A stretch of DNA of 64,000 nt from Pochonia chlamydosporia 170 (GCF_001653235.2 NC_035794.1:1364001-1428000), one strand, 5' to 3'; numbered from the stretch's first letter, positions 22,879 through 34,696 are shown. Program-made: numbers and translations. Notes: generated by a model not told the origin, from the sequence alone.

Positions 22879-23411
22879 GGAAAGACGGCATGGATAGTAG
22901 AATAATAACAATAATTAACTTGTGATGACTTCGTATTGATGGATACCCAACATCATGCTCTGTGTTTCCACATGCGATTGATCCAACCATTCCAACCGTT
23001 TAGCTCTTTGATTGACTGAAACTGGCTCATTTTGGTAATGAATAATCGATGGAGAAAAACCGATTGCGTTTATAAATACTAGTTTCCCCTGGAGTCACTC
23101 AAGCCTTCACAGCAGGCAGTCACGCGATTTCACGAGAAGTTATTTGGAACAGGATTCGTATTAGAGTATATTTCACGGAGAACATCGGAGCCCCAGAATA
23201 AACCAACTATCATTTCATCATTATAGCAATCGCTATTCCTGTTTATCATAACTGCAACCCATCTTAAACCGAAACAAACTCCTAGGCCAGCACTAGTCCC
23301 CGAAATGCTAACGCCACGTCTTGGGATCCAGCTTTATCCGAACTTGTGGGTATGTCCATCCAATATCGTGGTGATCAAGAATTCACTCCCCATACATTTC
23401 AAACCTTCGAA
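22879..23411. other. convergent intergenic with an orphan TATA box
   Basis: About 530 bases between converging genes. A good TATAAATA at 23071-23078 (plus strand) is followed by A/C-rich leader-like sequence and a 36-codon frame at 23304-23414, but no credible gene follows. Confidence 0.4.
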
Positions 23412-23900
23412 CTAGTATGCTCTCTTATATCGTCGCCCCCTTCGATCATCAGTATAGTAATATCTTTGACCGCTTCTGCCCCTGCCGGTATCCGCGACAA
23501 CAACAGGTGCAGGAATCGACATTTCCGAAGTGTGAGAGTATCTTCTGGGGCGCGAGTGATGCCGGGAATGGTGACGGTGGCGCTTGGGCTCAACGTCGTG
23601 ATAAAGGGCCTCTCGCTCCTGCGGCGGTGCACCGAGGTTGAAACATGAGCGCACGACCCAGATGAGTAACAGGATGCCAACAACCGAGCCGATTATTATT
23701 CCCGCGATCGCGCCTGCGCTCAATGTACTCGTAGAGTTCCCATTGCTACTGTCCGCGGTAACTGTTACCGTGGTAGTCGCTTGTCGAGCGAATAGGGACG
23801 CCTTTGTGGCAGCAAGAGCAGATGTAGGTGTTGTATCTCCATGTTTTTCGAAAGAGATGAATGGCCAAGGCAATCCGCTTTGCTTATTCACTGGAGCCAT
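23412..23900 (-). CDS. single-pass membrane protein, Ser/Thr-rich ectodomain and basic tail
   Basis: A 162-residue intronless frame. Residues 1-65 are Ser/Thr-rich (for example TTTVTVTADSSNGNSTSTLS), followed by one membrane span (AGAIAGIIIGSVVGILLLIWVV) and a cytoplasmic tail rich in His, Arg and Tyr (KRHRHHSRHHSRPRR). This is the layout of small fungal wall-stress sensors and Mid2-like proteins, although no cleavable signal peptide is evident. I cannot name the gene. The span and the skewed composition on either side make a real protein likely. Confidence 0.62.
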   Translation of the reverse strand: MAPVNKQSGLPWPFISFEKHGDTTPTSALAATKASLFARQATTTVTVTADSSNGNSTSTLSAGAIAGIIIGSVVGILLLIWVVRSCFNLGAPPQEREALYHDVEPKRHRHHSRHHSRPRRYSHTSEMSIPAPVVVADTGRGRSGQRYYYTDDRRGRRYKRAY

Positions 23901-25803
23901 TGTACCGGGAGGCCTTGCTTGGGCGTGGCGAAGTAACTAGGCTGGAGGTGGGTTGAAACAACACAACTTTGAAGTATCGTCAGGTTGAATAACGGTATTT
24001 AAAGGGACGATATGAGAACAGGCTCATTGTTGCGTCATAGACCTGTATGTGCGGTGATATTCTTGATTGCGTGGTCCATGGATGAATGTCCAATTTAGGC
24101 AATGGTCATCGAACTGTATGGGAAGTACCGCGGCATGGACATTCGGAATACAGGGATCGACTTGTCTGTTGCAATATGAGCGGCAATTGCCGTTTTAATA
24201 TTCCATTTAGTTCCAATTGTCTTTAGTCCCTCTACTTCCAGCGTATGAATTGACAGCTTGTAAGCATCTCATATATATTGTCTCGACATAGAGAAACATT
24301 CAGATTATCCTCTTCTCTGTTGCCAATTGGCATCTTCCTTCGCACATAACAGCCAAAAACTTCTCCTCACTTGGTGGGACCTCGCGAGGAGTAAATGCCC
24401 CGGGCATTGGCCCAATTTCAACCGGGATTCTAACTTGGCTACGATCCAGCCTCCGATTTACAAGCAACGAACAATAGCTATTGGTGGTTACAGCATCCTT
24501 GTTCAGTTTGACGACAGAAAATACTGGGCCAAACAGGGGTTGACCACCAACATGCACGTTTTGTGGATGGGGCTGGTAGGAAGTGCGTCATCGACATTGG
24601 AATCCCGTTTTGAGATAACGTTATTGCATTTTGTGGTACTAAGCGTTGCCACATCTTACTTTAGAGCTGACGCATTATGGGGAATGTACCTTGAGATTCG
24701 TTCTTCAATTAGACGGTTGTGTCGGGTTTCTAGAGCGCAGCCGCCAAATGTTTGCAAGTTATCATAGAAATGTTATCGTGAGAATACGAAGGCAGAAAGC
24801 GGGCAACATATGAGCGAATAAGTCGCAAATCGGACCATACGGGCCTTCATAGGGAATATAATAAACTGGAAAGGGTGTAATGGGTTTGGAATGCAAGAAT
24901 TCACAAAGGTTAGGTGTTTTCTCAATCGACCTCTTAGGCGTGCGCTTCAAATATGAGCAGTGTTTAATACTAGACTCTTGCGTTTCCCAGCTAGGAGCAA
25001 CTCTCAACATGCAACCTCGCTCCCTTCATCTTCAGCCAAAACGAGCTATGCAAGACTAGTAAAGGTCCCATTTTCGGAATAGGGCTTGTTCGCCCATGCA
25101 AGCCATTGAGCTAAGGAGAACATCCCTCACATAAGGATGCATTTTGGAGCAAGTCTCCGTCCCTCTCCGCACTGACTTGAACATCGTTTGAATGCGCCGC
25201 TTTATCATGAGGGGCATTTAAGGTGCCGTAGCTACACAATTTTGTTGGGCTCGCCGAGTCAATTTGTGCACCGACTGTGTCTGTTCCGCGTGTGGTACCA
25301 GTGTTGGTAATTAATCTCCGTGATGCCTTTGACAGTCACGAACGAACGATTGAGAATTAGATAGACAAATATTGACATTGAAAGCTATTTTCGTGGCGAT
25401 TGACGTTGAAAGGTTCGGCAAGCTAGTTGTGCGTGATGTTGATGAACTTCTATATGCTATTTGGCCAAGGGCACCACCACCCGAATACTAGTATTGAAGC
25501 ATCTAGTTCCATCTGTAACAATTACAAACATATAGCTGGTTAATGTGACCTTAACTATTTACAGTAATAAAATGACAAACCCAGTTCCTGCTGTTGTCGC
25601 AACCTTGTCTTGGGAAAACATACTCGAATGTGAGAAACTATAAAACAACGAAATGCCATGTAGAGGGGCAGAATAGAACACTTTCTGGAATAGCATGAAG
25701 ACAGAGACTGGAAACAAAGAGGCAACATTCCCTCATCATCTGCGCGTACGTTGTCGACTTCCTACCCGCTCGGATGCATCAACGCCTGAGAGCACGAATC
25801 ACT
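23901..25803. other. long intergenic region, no supported gene
   Basis: About 1.9 kb. A plus-strand frame at 24327-24767 and a minus-strand frame at 24300-24557 overlap each other; neither has convincing motifs or splice context. AT-rich from 24.2 to 25.8 kb. Confidence 0.45.
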
Positions 25804-26514
25804 CTACTGGCCATCCATTTTCTGGCGTTTCGATGAGTGAAAGTCCTCAGTGAACATTTCTTGTTGGGCCGGATGCTGGTTCCATATCGGTTTGTTTTGT
25901 CTTCTTGGAAGGTTGCAGGAGAGTATTATGTTTCTTGCCCTAATAGCCTCCGGCGACATATACGACGGAATGGCCTGATCAGTTCCCTCCAACGAATAGT
26001 TCCCTGGAGCTAAACTGTTGCCATTTGGTGATGCTGTCCGGATGGGATGTGCCGGTTGATAAGGTGTTGATAATGGTGCATGAGGGTTGACGTAGAAAGG
26101 AAGGAAACCAGGTCCCAATGGCTGCTCGTCGGGAACGTTACAAGCCTGCGGCGGTCCATAGTTGAGCTTCTCCGGGATTTCAAGTCGGTGCTTTTCTGGC
26201 CGTATTGTCTGGCTTTTCAAAGGCGACGTGCTGCCGAAGGTAGGGACTTCAGGGTACGCCGCTGGTATGGGTTGGATGTGTGTCTCAACGCCGTCATGGC
26301 CAGGGGTGTGATACCTCGATATTCTGGATGAATCATTCGATAAAGGAGATGCGATGCCCTCTGTACTCTCGCTGGAATATGATGGTGTTCTCGAATCCTC
26401 GTCGTACTCGTTGCTGGATGGTGAAAGCAGATCGGCCGATACCATGACGCTGCCCTTTGGAGTCTCTACCTCGTGATATGCGCCAGCGTCGGGCGAATAA
26501 AGTGGAAGCACCAT
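25804..26514 (-). CDS. disordered Ser/Pro-rich protein of unknown function
   Basis: A 236-residue protein read from the ATG at 26514 (MVLPLYSPDAGAYHE). The open frame extends upstream to 26841, but that part has Cys/Trp/Phe-rich, non-protein-like composition, so I take the internal Met. The body is rich in Ser, Pro, Asp and Glu (SSNEYDEDSRTPSYSSESTE), with a Pro-rich middle and a basic end, FHSSKRQKMDGQ, that could be a nuclear localisation signal. No structured domain is seen. It could be a transcriptional co-regulator, but nothing beyond composition supports that. Confidence 0.5.
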   Translation of the reverse strand: MVLPLYSPDAGAYHEVETPKGSVMVSADLLSPSSNEYDEDSRTPSYSSESTEGIASPLSNDSSRISRYHTPGHDGVETHIQPIPAAYPEVPTFGSTSPLKSQTIRPEKHRLEIPEKLNYGPPQACNVPDEQPLGPGFLPFYVNPHAPLSTPYQPAHPIRTASPNGNSLAPGNYSLEGTDQAIPSYMSPEAIRARNIILSCNLPRRQNKPIWNQHPAQQEMFTEDFHSSKRQKMDGQ

Positions 26515-27955
26515 AAGGACGACTTGTTGTTTGTGTGAAGAAGAATAAGTAACTTTAGGATCAAAATAATTCTCGTTCGGGGACTGACAGAAAGAGTAGT
26601 TGTCAGGTACTTCCAGACATCGCCGGCTCTTATATCTTGACTCCTCATTCAATGGAACAAACAAAGACACACAGAACCATTTTAAGTTCTGGTCGGGGAT
26701 TAAAAGTACCCCAATTGACGTCACTGCATAGAAACTTATCAGACGGCATTGTACAAAAACAGATGTTACCCCATTGCACTGTGGTGTTTGATTCACAATT
26801 GAATCAGGGGTCCGGACCCAAATCCACCAACAACATCTCACGGAGGCTGGACCGAACTAGACTGAGACAACAGTGTCTCGTTTACTGTGTGGCTGACCCG
26901 CCTGCGGAGACGTGGATAAATGGCGATCCAAGTGCTTCCATTTATGCTCTGGCCGGTAAGCCACGATCCAGAGTCCAGTGGCTAAAATTCCGCATCAGAA
27001 GATCCAGTTATTATCACCAGCCAAGCTTCCACAGTCAAACGATTTATCACAGGTCTCACGGTGGTCGAACGATTTGTTCCCAGGAGAATTGATGCCAAGG
27101 AGAAGCCACAGCTAGGCATCATTCTTTCAAGACATGTTGAGTGGGCTTTGGGCGATTACAAGCCTTGGGCTACCAAACCCCTGCATACATGGTGCACCAT
27201 TTCAGACACCCTGATTCTGCTGGAGAGAAGTCTCCAGAAACTGCTGGCATCTTAGTGCGGAAGTTGGCGGTTCAAACCCATGTCCAGGCGCAAACTCTTA
27301 GACCTGCTAATGAGCTGGTGTTGGCCCTCTCAGGAAGCATTGCCATTCCACTGGCTGCAGACAAAACGACAGGGATTTAGTCTTGTAATATTTCGTCGAA
27401 AGTGGTTATGCCACTGAAGCTTGTACCAGGAACCATCTCAAGTACTCCCTCCAAGGGTTGCTGCGCCCGTTTTGCCACAAAGGGTGGCTATTGTGCCATA
27501 TTGCTGCCGGATCTTACTCCGTTCCCACCTCTTCTCTTGGTAGTTGTTGGCAAAAACCATGGCACCTTTCCTCAATCGCTTCTTGACACGCTTTGGCGAG
27601 GAAACTAACCTGCTTTGCACTTGGGGTTACAGCAAATCACCGGCAGGCCATCATCGCTGGTGGCTGCTGACCCTGGACAGCGGGCTTGCTGGATGAATCC
27701 CATTCAACAATCCCTTTGGTCCTTTACGGCAGAATTACGTATTTACCATGCAAAGACTCTTCGGTCATCTGAAAGTGGTCTTGACCTCAATGGGGTTTGT
27801 ATCGGCTGGGTTCATCTTTATAGATTGGTCAAGCTACTTTCCACAGGCAGCAAGCTTTTGAAGTTACGGTGCCCGAATACACATGACCGAAATGAATTGA
27901 GTTCGTTAGTCGCTCTTGTCCTGTTTGCTTTTCTTACCAGTTTGGGGCAACGACA
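26515..27955. other. intergenic between divergent genes, no supported gene
   Basis: About 1.4 kb. Several plus-strand frames of 60-150 codons at 26.6-28.0 kb overlap in different phases without recognised motifs or matched splice sites. Confidence 0.4.
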
Positions 27956-29077
27956 ATGGCAACTACAAACCCCATCATCTGTATGGCGCATTTGCAAGGC
28001 GGTGGCCTTATAGTCAGCAACAGCGATGATGACTCTTGCAACTCTGCAAAAGGGTCAGCGCTGCACAAGAAAAGCCTTCGGCCAATATTGGCTCGTGCTG
28101 GACACATATTAAAGTTCATTCGTTCTCCGGAAGCCCCCTCGCCCACGACTACACAAGCTCCAGCGAAGCCACATCCAACGCCGAAGCCTATCGAAACTAC
28201 AACAGCGTCCTGGATATTCGCTACGAGATCTCCAGTTGCAGCAGTCAAAGTATGCAATTCAAAGTCCATACTGGAAGCAGAGCACAACATCCATCAAAAG
28301 GTCGAGTTAGAGATTCTTGGGGTGGCCAAGGATGTTGCCAGTGACATACTTTTACCTTTTGTACCCCATTGCTACGACTTTCACGCCGATTTAGCCACAT
28401 CTAAACTGAAACATCTGCAAGCGAGCGACGATGCTATTTCTCCGGATTCTGCAGCCTACGCCATGGAATTTATTCGACCATTTCATCGGGATCATCTGAC
28501 GTACCTCATTAAGCGGCATCTCTCATGTACAATACAAGATAGAGCGATGGCAGGAATTTTCGATTCACACTTCGTTGCTAAAGTCTGTCTTGGTGATGTT
28601 CGTCCTCTTTCGGACAGATGGCAGCCTGATTTGTATAATCGCAATGCATACGTTGACCAACTACAGGAGGAGGGGGTTGACGTCGTCGGTATGTCAGCAA
28701 TGATGGGATCAACTTTGGCATTTCTTCATTGGCGTTGCGGCGTTGACGCCGCTGGCGTACGGTTTGTATTGGGCTGTGAAAGGAAGGGTCACATTCGCAT
28801 ATGGTTGACGGAGTTTGGCGTTTGTCGAAAATTCCACTATTCGGCATTCGATGTCACAACGCAGCTGGTAGATGCGATCATGCAAAGCGATTGCGTTTGG
28901 CCCAGATGGATAAATCTAAGGTCATATAGGAAGCTCTGGTGTAGCTTTCGGAAAGCATATTTGATAATGTCTGGTCGGTTGTATGCCGACTCTGGAGATG
29001 AAACGGAGAATAGGCATTTGCCCAGTGTCTTTATTGACGAGCTTGAGAAGATACGAGGTCCACCAAGACGGTTATAG
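27956..29077 (+). CDS. DUF3669-domain protein
   Basis: A 373-residue intronless protein. The N-terminal ~90 residues are low complexity (a PTTTQAPAKPHPTPKP stretch). The C-terminal two thirds match the fungal DUF3669 layout: AYAMEFIRPFHRDHLTYLIKR, then YVDQLQEEGVDVVGMSAMMG and STLAFLHWRCGVDAAGVRFVLG, and a WLTEFGVCRKF strand. This domain is common in ascomycetes and is often labelled as a zinc-finger protein by association; no zinc finger is present here. The fold resembles a degenerate kinase-like or phosphotransferase-like domain in general order, but no activity is known. Confidence 0.72.
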   Translation: MATTNPIICMAHLQGGGLIVSNSDDDSCNSAKGSALHKKSLRPILARAGHILKFIRSPEAPSPTTTQAPAKPHPTPKPIETTTASWIFATRSPVAAVKVCNSKSILEAEHNIHQKVELEILGVAKDVASDILLPFVPHCYDFHADLATSKLKHLQASDDAISPDSAAYAMEFIRPFHRDHLTYLIKRHLSCTIQDRAMAGIFDSHFVAKVCLGDVRPLSDRWQPDLYNRNAYVDQLQEEGVDVVGMSAMMGSTLAFLHWRCGVDAAGVRFVLGCERKGHIRIWLTEFGVCRKFHYSAFDVTTQLVDAIMQSDCVWPRWINLRSYRKLWCSFRKAYLIMSGRLYADSGDETENRHLPSVFIDELEKIRGPPRRL

Positions 29078-30710
29078 AATGTGGGAAGCATTTTTTCGTT
29101 TATAAGCCATGATACCTCACATTGAGGACCTTTACTACTATTGAGGCTTTCTGGTGTATGTATGATGAATGATAAAACTATGTGCCCGTGGGTCCTTTGC
29201 TCTACATGTGTCATATGTGTAGGTGAACGCCACATCTATAATGAAGTACTGTTGTATAATATATACTCTCTATCCACCTATCGCAGTTTCTTAGTCTTCA
29301 ACTGCTTGTGATATGTGCAGCAGCGCGCTTAGTTGGTAAAGGAGGGAGTGGCCGATCTGGTGGCGGCCCAGGACAAGGAGGGGGCTGACCCGGGCTCGAA
29401 TTGGTCATATTGCAGGATTACTTTGTGACTTGTCAGTATCTCCTGCGTATTATGCACATGTCTATCAGTCTGGGCTACCTACAACAAACAGAGAGATCTG
29501 TTACGACATGTTCAGAGTTCTTTATCAGGCATGACTTAAGATAGAAATATGTATTATGCTATACTAGTAATATAGCGACAGCAACTCATATACCCGGCTA
29601 AGTATGACCATGTGCGGAACTTTTTACACTCTCCCCGTCACGATGCAATCATTGCTCTACTTCAGTCTGCGCAAGCCCCGTAATAGACTCGCCTCCTCAA
29701 GATTAATGACCCCTGAAGTGGCTTTGTAATTACACCCTGCACGAGAATTTTTGCCCAACTTCCGGTGGCGATAATTGTATCGATCTGTGCAAACTTGCTA
29801 GCCATCTGCCATCTCAAAGTTGCGGAGAATAAACACGGTGCTTTCACACTGCCCATCAAGTTCTGGAGATCTCTCAAAAACCCATGCAACACAAAACACG
29901 AATTCGCTGGTCAACAGTGTGCTGATCTTTGCCCTTTGAACCAGAGGCAACACAGCGTCGAATAGCGCGGAAACTGTCTCCCACGAATTATTGGCGACGG
30001 AACAGCGTCCGAACGTGGCATACAACGGTGATGCCAGACTAGTGTGAGAGCGCCGGGAGGTAAATATTTGACCTAAGAACAGGGTTTCTAACCAGACATG
30101 TTACCCCGCGTCCATACTTCGTGCCAGCATTGAGGAGAGACCGAATTCTGGTCCTCTATTGGTGATGACATGTAGTACGATACGTCACAGCTGCATCAGG
30201 CAACACGCCATATTCACTGCTAATCAGACAGTTACATATTCTTGGCGGCGAGACATCTGAAAAACGAACCATGGAATATGTCACCCGCTCCACCATAAAT
30301 GGGAGCTGCCGGCTAGGATGTCGGTCGCCCTGTGGCGTAGTTGAAAGTGTATTGGCATTCCACGCCTCAACCCAAGGCTACCCTACCCATGGTGGCAAAA
30401 GCGGCCATGCAATAAATGAAAGAGGTGCCAAAGCCGCATGAACTAAAGAATTGAGCGAAGAACGCGAGGAGGATATGGTACCGACTGGACGGCCAAATGT
30501 GGAAATTGGATGGCTACCTTGGTGTGCGAAAGACGCAACATGACTTCAAGAGAGCCCTGCATCAAAGAGGCACAACAGGGTCTTTGCAATATGGATAACG
30601 GTTCAATAAAGGCTAAGTGTCCCCAAATTGCGTTACGAAGTACAATTCTGTTGCGAGAATAGTGGGTAGCCCACGTCCTTACTCACGCCCATCACCATGC
30701 TGCCCAGTCC
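29078..30710. other. intergenic with a tRNA-like stretch
   Basis: About 1.6 kb between convergent genes. Short frames only, apart from the tRNA-like element at 29322-29408 listed separately. Confidence 0.45.
29322..29408 (+). repeat. possible tRNA-derived relic (SINE or tRNA pseudogene)
   Basis: TTAGTTGGTAAAG at 29329-29341 resembles a tRNA A box (D arm) and GACCCGGGCTCGAATTGG at 29387-29404 resembles the T arm/B box (consensus GGTTCGANTCC with changes). The ends do not form a good acceptor stem, so a functional tRNA is unlikely. The intact promoter-like boxes without a cloverleaf suggest a degenerate tRNA or a tRNA-derived SINE. Confidence 0.3.
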
Positions 30711-32274
30711 CTAGGTTGATGTCCTCAACGAAGCCAGTTCTTGTTCTTGTTCCGGATTATGTGCCTTCTTTTTCTTCCAGTCGCGAAGGAAAAAGAATGT
30801 CTTGTCATACGCATCCAATTTTTCCTCCGGCGTAAACCGACCTGTGTACAACTTCAATACGCAATACCATTGTGAGATGGTGCATAGTCTATATATTATT
30901 AACCTGCACGCATAGTTACCGTATAAATCGTAATGGTACTCACAAAGCCAGCATCCCGATGCATCCAGCTGCAATCCCATGCCCGTGTAGCAGAAGGCTT
31001 AGTTCATTGTCTAAAAGGGGTGGAGGGGGCTTTAGTCGCCGTCGCTTGGTCAAGGGGTGTTCTGAACCCAGCGGATCCGAAGTAAGCGTAATGAAGAAAA
31101 TGCTAGTAACGGCAGCAATCCATAGGACGGTGGAGAAGGATAGCGTTGCCAACTTATACCAGTTGGGCCTCGGATCCGTCTTTGATCGTGGTGATAATGA
31201 GCAGGTGAAGACTGGGATGTGGAGGCATGCCTATAGCCGGCAAGTTAGAATTCCAGCTACCTATCCAGCATATGAAGGGTTGATGCTGGATTGTGGCATG
31301 TGCTCCAATCTCATTGTGAGATTAACTTACTGTCACCAAGGTAAATGCAAAAACGGCATGCATCTTACTCGAATATCTTCCCCTGCCATGCCCTATCGCA
31401 GCTGCGGCAATTCCAATATCAACCACAGTAAGCAATACTCTAAGTAAACCAAACGTCTTGTTCCGGTGAATGATTTCTCTTATTCTATTTCTTCCTCGCC
31501 CGGAAGTCCCCATAATTGGTACGGCCTCTTTATCCGCATTTGTCTCCCAGTACATCCTAGCGGATTTCTCATATGCCGCTGCAATTTGTGTGCTGGTAAA
31601 TGATCCTCTCCAGATTTTGTAGACAAGAAACCACTGGAGCAACAATGCCAGCCTTTGCGTATTTTGTCAGAGCTTACACCTTTGCCGTGTCTGGGTAAAA
31701 CTTACAATGCGACGACGCCCAAGGCGATGGATGCGTACCGCAACTCTTTATAAGGTTTGAATACCTTCGTAGTAACATGAAGAGCAATTAACATAACTAG
31801 CTGACCCAGCCACAGTACCGTAGAGACAACAAGTACGAATAAAGTGCGTATGGAGGGCATTGCATTTGTCATGGATCGTGGACACAACAGGATTGGTGTG
31901 ACTGTACCAATGGCGCCCTTCAAATAGCACATTAGTTGACTTTCTCGCGGTTTATAACCTTCACGTTTACTCTCCGTAAAAGCCGTTGCAACACTTACAC
32001 AAGAGAGGTTGTATACCAGGGCTACCAGCCATGTCCCAGATAACTCATCCTCAGAAACGCTCTGAGCCGAGATCCCAAGTACCACTACGCTTGCAAACCA
32101 CGTGAAAAACGTGGCTATATAAGAGCGATATATCAACTGACTGAGCTGGCTTTTGCACTTGACAGTTTCCTTCTTCGGGTTGTTTTGCCGAAACTGTCTT
32201 CGGAGGAGGTGTTGCTCGTCTTGGGGCACACCTGCGGGACAATCCGGCACTGCACCGGAATATTCGTGCCGCAT
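30711..32274 (-). CDS. multi-pass membrane protein of unknown family
   Basis: Four minus-strand exons: 32274-31706, 31652-31331, 31230-30944 and 30903-30711, giving 456 residues. The last intron is only 40 nt. At least six hydrophobic spans are visible: around residues 55, 85, 125 and 155 in exon 1, across the first junction (ALGVVALLALLLQWFLVY), in exon 2 (LLRVLLTVVDIGIAAAAI) and in exon 3 (FSTVLWIAAVTSIFFITLT), then HGHGIAAGCIGMLALLIIY. The C-terminus is charged (LRDWKKKKAHNPEQEQE) and cytoplasmic-looking. I recognise no transporter or receptor signature. The model restores a continuous frame across four separate open frames with canonical donors, which is the main support. Confidence 0.62.
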
Positions 32275-33471
32275 ATTTGCATCATTACGGAATAAGAAGC
32301 AATTGTTTCAATTTGGGACTGAACTTAAGTTTAAAAATTACCTCAATTGCCAACACCCGTTATGGTTGACGATCGCAATTACAAGAGAATTCAGTCACGT
32401 GGATCAAGCTGGCTAATTGCTTTCCGTGGGCCATGACGATCTTTTCGTCTTCATAGTGCCTTTTTGATAGAGCTAAGACTTCCTGAAAAGGGTCAACTAT
32501 ACTTTGTTTGGAAATGAAAATGCATAAAGCTAACGCATCTACGGAGTGCTCTCAGCCCAGCACACTCAAATCCACCTGGTGTTGTGGAGGCCCTCGACGG
32601 AACTGCAGAGGAGGACAATGTGATCTCAGCATGAAGGGTGAACTTCAAAATAAGAACGCTGTGTGTCTCAGTTGCAACACCGAGGCCCTGCACCAGAATT
32701 GTGCAGTTGTCTGTGAAAGTCTAGTGTAACAAGCAGAAACTTGGGTATTGTGATTCGGACCGATGTTGCATGCTCAAATCTATTTCCTCAGTCGAAGTGC
32801 GACTTGCAACCGTTTGAAAAAATTGTGCAACGGCATCAGAACTACTCAACGTCATTTAATCCATACCTTACTTGGCTGTACAACATCGAAGCCAAGACCC
32901 CCAGGATGACGCTGCATGTCTGAGTTCAGCCCACCGTTTGGCCGTTAGCAAGGTGCGAGGTTTCGGGAATTAGTCCTGCAGCCTGGCAAAAATGGTAGCT
33001 CGGTGTGATGTGATTTCTTTTAATGTATGCATTATCACAAGAGACATCAGCATACCTACTCCAAAGGGAAGGTTCAGCTTACTCTTCTCATATCCCGCCG
33101 TTCCGCATTGAGTCACTTGCATCATCTTTGCAGGCATATTTGTCACTTGCAGCGTTGATCAGCGGGTGCAGCTGCGGGAATGATTAAAATATTGTTCCCG
33201 TAAGACAGGTTCTTCGATAACCTACCACCGTTTGACGTGTAAGTAAATGAGGTTTGGCACCAACACCGTCAAAGCGCAAGACATGCATCCTCTACTGCAT
33301 ATAATAATGGAGTGAAGTTACTTGATTCACTTTGTGGGTTCACGATACTAGTTACGTGGTGTATAAGTTTGGTCATCTGGCACTTTCTTTTCTGTCGAGA
33401 AGAGCTCACTCAAGTCAAGGTCAGCACAACTATCAAGACATCTTAGCGTTTCTCTTCCAACACTAGCCGCC
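32275..33471. other. divergent intergenic region
   Basis: About 1.2 kb between the membrane protein (-) and the GLEYA gene (+). Only short frames; holds both promoters. The last 60 bases are C/A-rich leader. Confidence 0.5.
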
Positions 33472-34515
33472 ATGGCCGCTGCATTTTATCTCTCGAAAGC
33501 CTTTCTCTTGGCATTCTCGTTGAGAGCAGTAGCTGCTCTTGATCTTGATGTTGACGTTGACCTCGACCTTGATATCGGGGTTGATGGTCGGCTCCCATGT
33601 AAGACAACTATCACCATTCCGTATGTTGGGACATGCACAACCTCCACAACCATTTTCCCATGCGGCACTGGGCCTGCAACTTTGGTAATTCAGACCCCCA
33701 TCATCACTCAAACTTGCGGCCCAACAGGAACCACGACAAAGCAGGCATCTCACACATCGACTTCCCACCACACCACTACTCAGCCTACGACAACGAAACC
33801 CATTCCAACAACCACCAAGACTACTACAAAGACCCCAGAGCCAACGCCCGGTGGCCCATGCCCACTGATCAAACCTCGCTGCCATGCTTCCGGCCTAGAC
33901 ATCGACTACTACTCCAATCCTTTCGCGGGCTACAGCAGGGAAGGCTCCTTGCCTTGGTCTTACTACATCACACAGAAACTTCGGCCACTTCAGTCCTCAT
34001 CCACAAATGTCACATTCTTCCCACAAGATTTCGGTCCTCCCGCAAACCTGCCTAAGATTTATCCCCGCCCAGATCTTCCAGGCTTGTGGTATGCCGTCGG
34101 CTGGACTAAGGAAACCAACGGTGGTATCAAAGTTGACGCCAACAACTTTACCCTGGTATACAGTGGTTTCTATCGTGCGCCTGAAACTGGCAAGTACACC
34201 CTGTGCACCACTGCAGATAACGAGAACGATATCTTCTTTGGACATGGCAAAGCGTTTGACTGCCTGACCGGGTCTGTGGATACAAGTGTCAAACCGCTCG
34301 TAATTTCGACGGGAGGTTCGTATGTCAACGGCATCAAGTGTGCAGATTTGGATCTGGTTAAGGATTCGTACTACCCGCTTCGGAGTGTGATGGGAGATTG
34401 GCAGGGTCCATCGGCGTTTAATGTAACCATCAAGACACCAAGTCAGAAGTTCGAAGACCGTAAGAACAACTTTGCTGGCTTGGCTTATCCTCTGTCCTGT
34501 CATCTTGGGTTGTAA
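33472..34515 (+). CDS. secreted GLEYA-domain cell-wall adhesin
   Basis: A 347-residue intronless protein. A signal peptide (~22 residues, ending AVAA) is followed by an alternating Asp/hydrophobic tract (LDLDVDVDLDLDIGVDG), a Cys-containing segment, a Thr-rich linker of about 40 residues (residues ~84-123) and a C-terminal GLEYA/PA14-like lectin domain starting at GLDIDYYSNPFAGYS. In that domain YSGFYRAPETGKYTLC, IFFGHGKAFDC and YPLRSVMGDWQGPSAFNVTI follow the family order. GLEYA domains bind glycans at the cell surface; the Thr-rich linker is a likely O-glycosylated stalk. There is no GPI signal, so it may be wall-associated or secreted. Confidence 0.85.
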   Translation: MAAAFYLSKAFLLAFSLRAVAALDLDVDVDLDLDIGVDGRLPCKTTITIPYVGTCTTSTTIFPCGTGPATLVIQTPIITQTCGPTGTTTKQASHTSTSHHTTTQPTTTKPIPTTTKTTTKTPEPTPGGPCPLIKPRCHASGLDIDYYSNPFAGYSREGSLPWSYYITQKLRPLQSSSTNVTFFPQDFGPPANLPKIYPRPDLPGLWYAVGWTKETNGGIKVDANNFTLVYSGFYRAPETGKYTLCTTADNENDIFFGHGKAFDCLTGSVDTSVKPLVISTGGSYVNGIKCADLDLVKDSYYPLRSVMGDWQGPSAFNVTIKTPSQKFEDRKNNFAGLAYPLSCHLGL

Positions 34516-34696
34516 TTCGGTCAACGGTCTAAGGACCATGGGCAACAGCGGGTTGTGGGCAAAGCGTGGTTGTTCCGTATGGGTAGTGAGAAGAAGACGC
34601 AATACTTGGCTAAAGCAAGGCGCAAATTTACATTCAACTTTCAAGGCACATAGTAACTTTAGTAATTGATTCAACATTGGAGTTCAGAATTGTGCA

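Noticed and set aside
24300..24557. Minus-strand frame with a GPVFSVVKLN stretch resembling aldehyde dehydrogenase
   Set aside because: The resemblance covers about ten residues and nothing before or after fits the family.
27615..28013. 132-codon frame before the DUF3669 gene
   Set aside because: Overlaps the DUF3669 start in another phase, has no motif and no splice sites that join it to the gene.
30322..30400. Possible tRNA around GGCGTAGTT
   Set aside because: There is an A-box-like stretch but no B box or acceptor stem.
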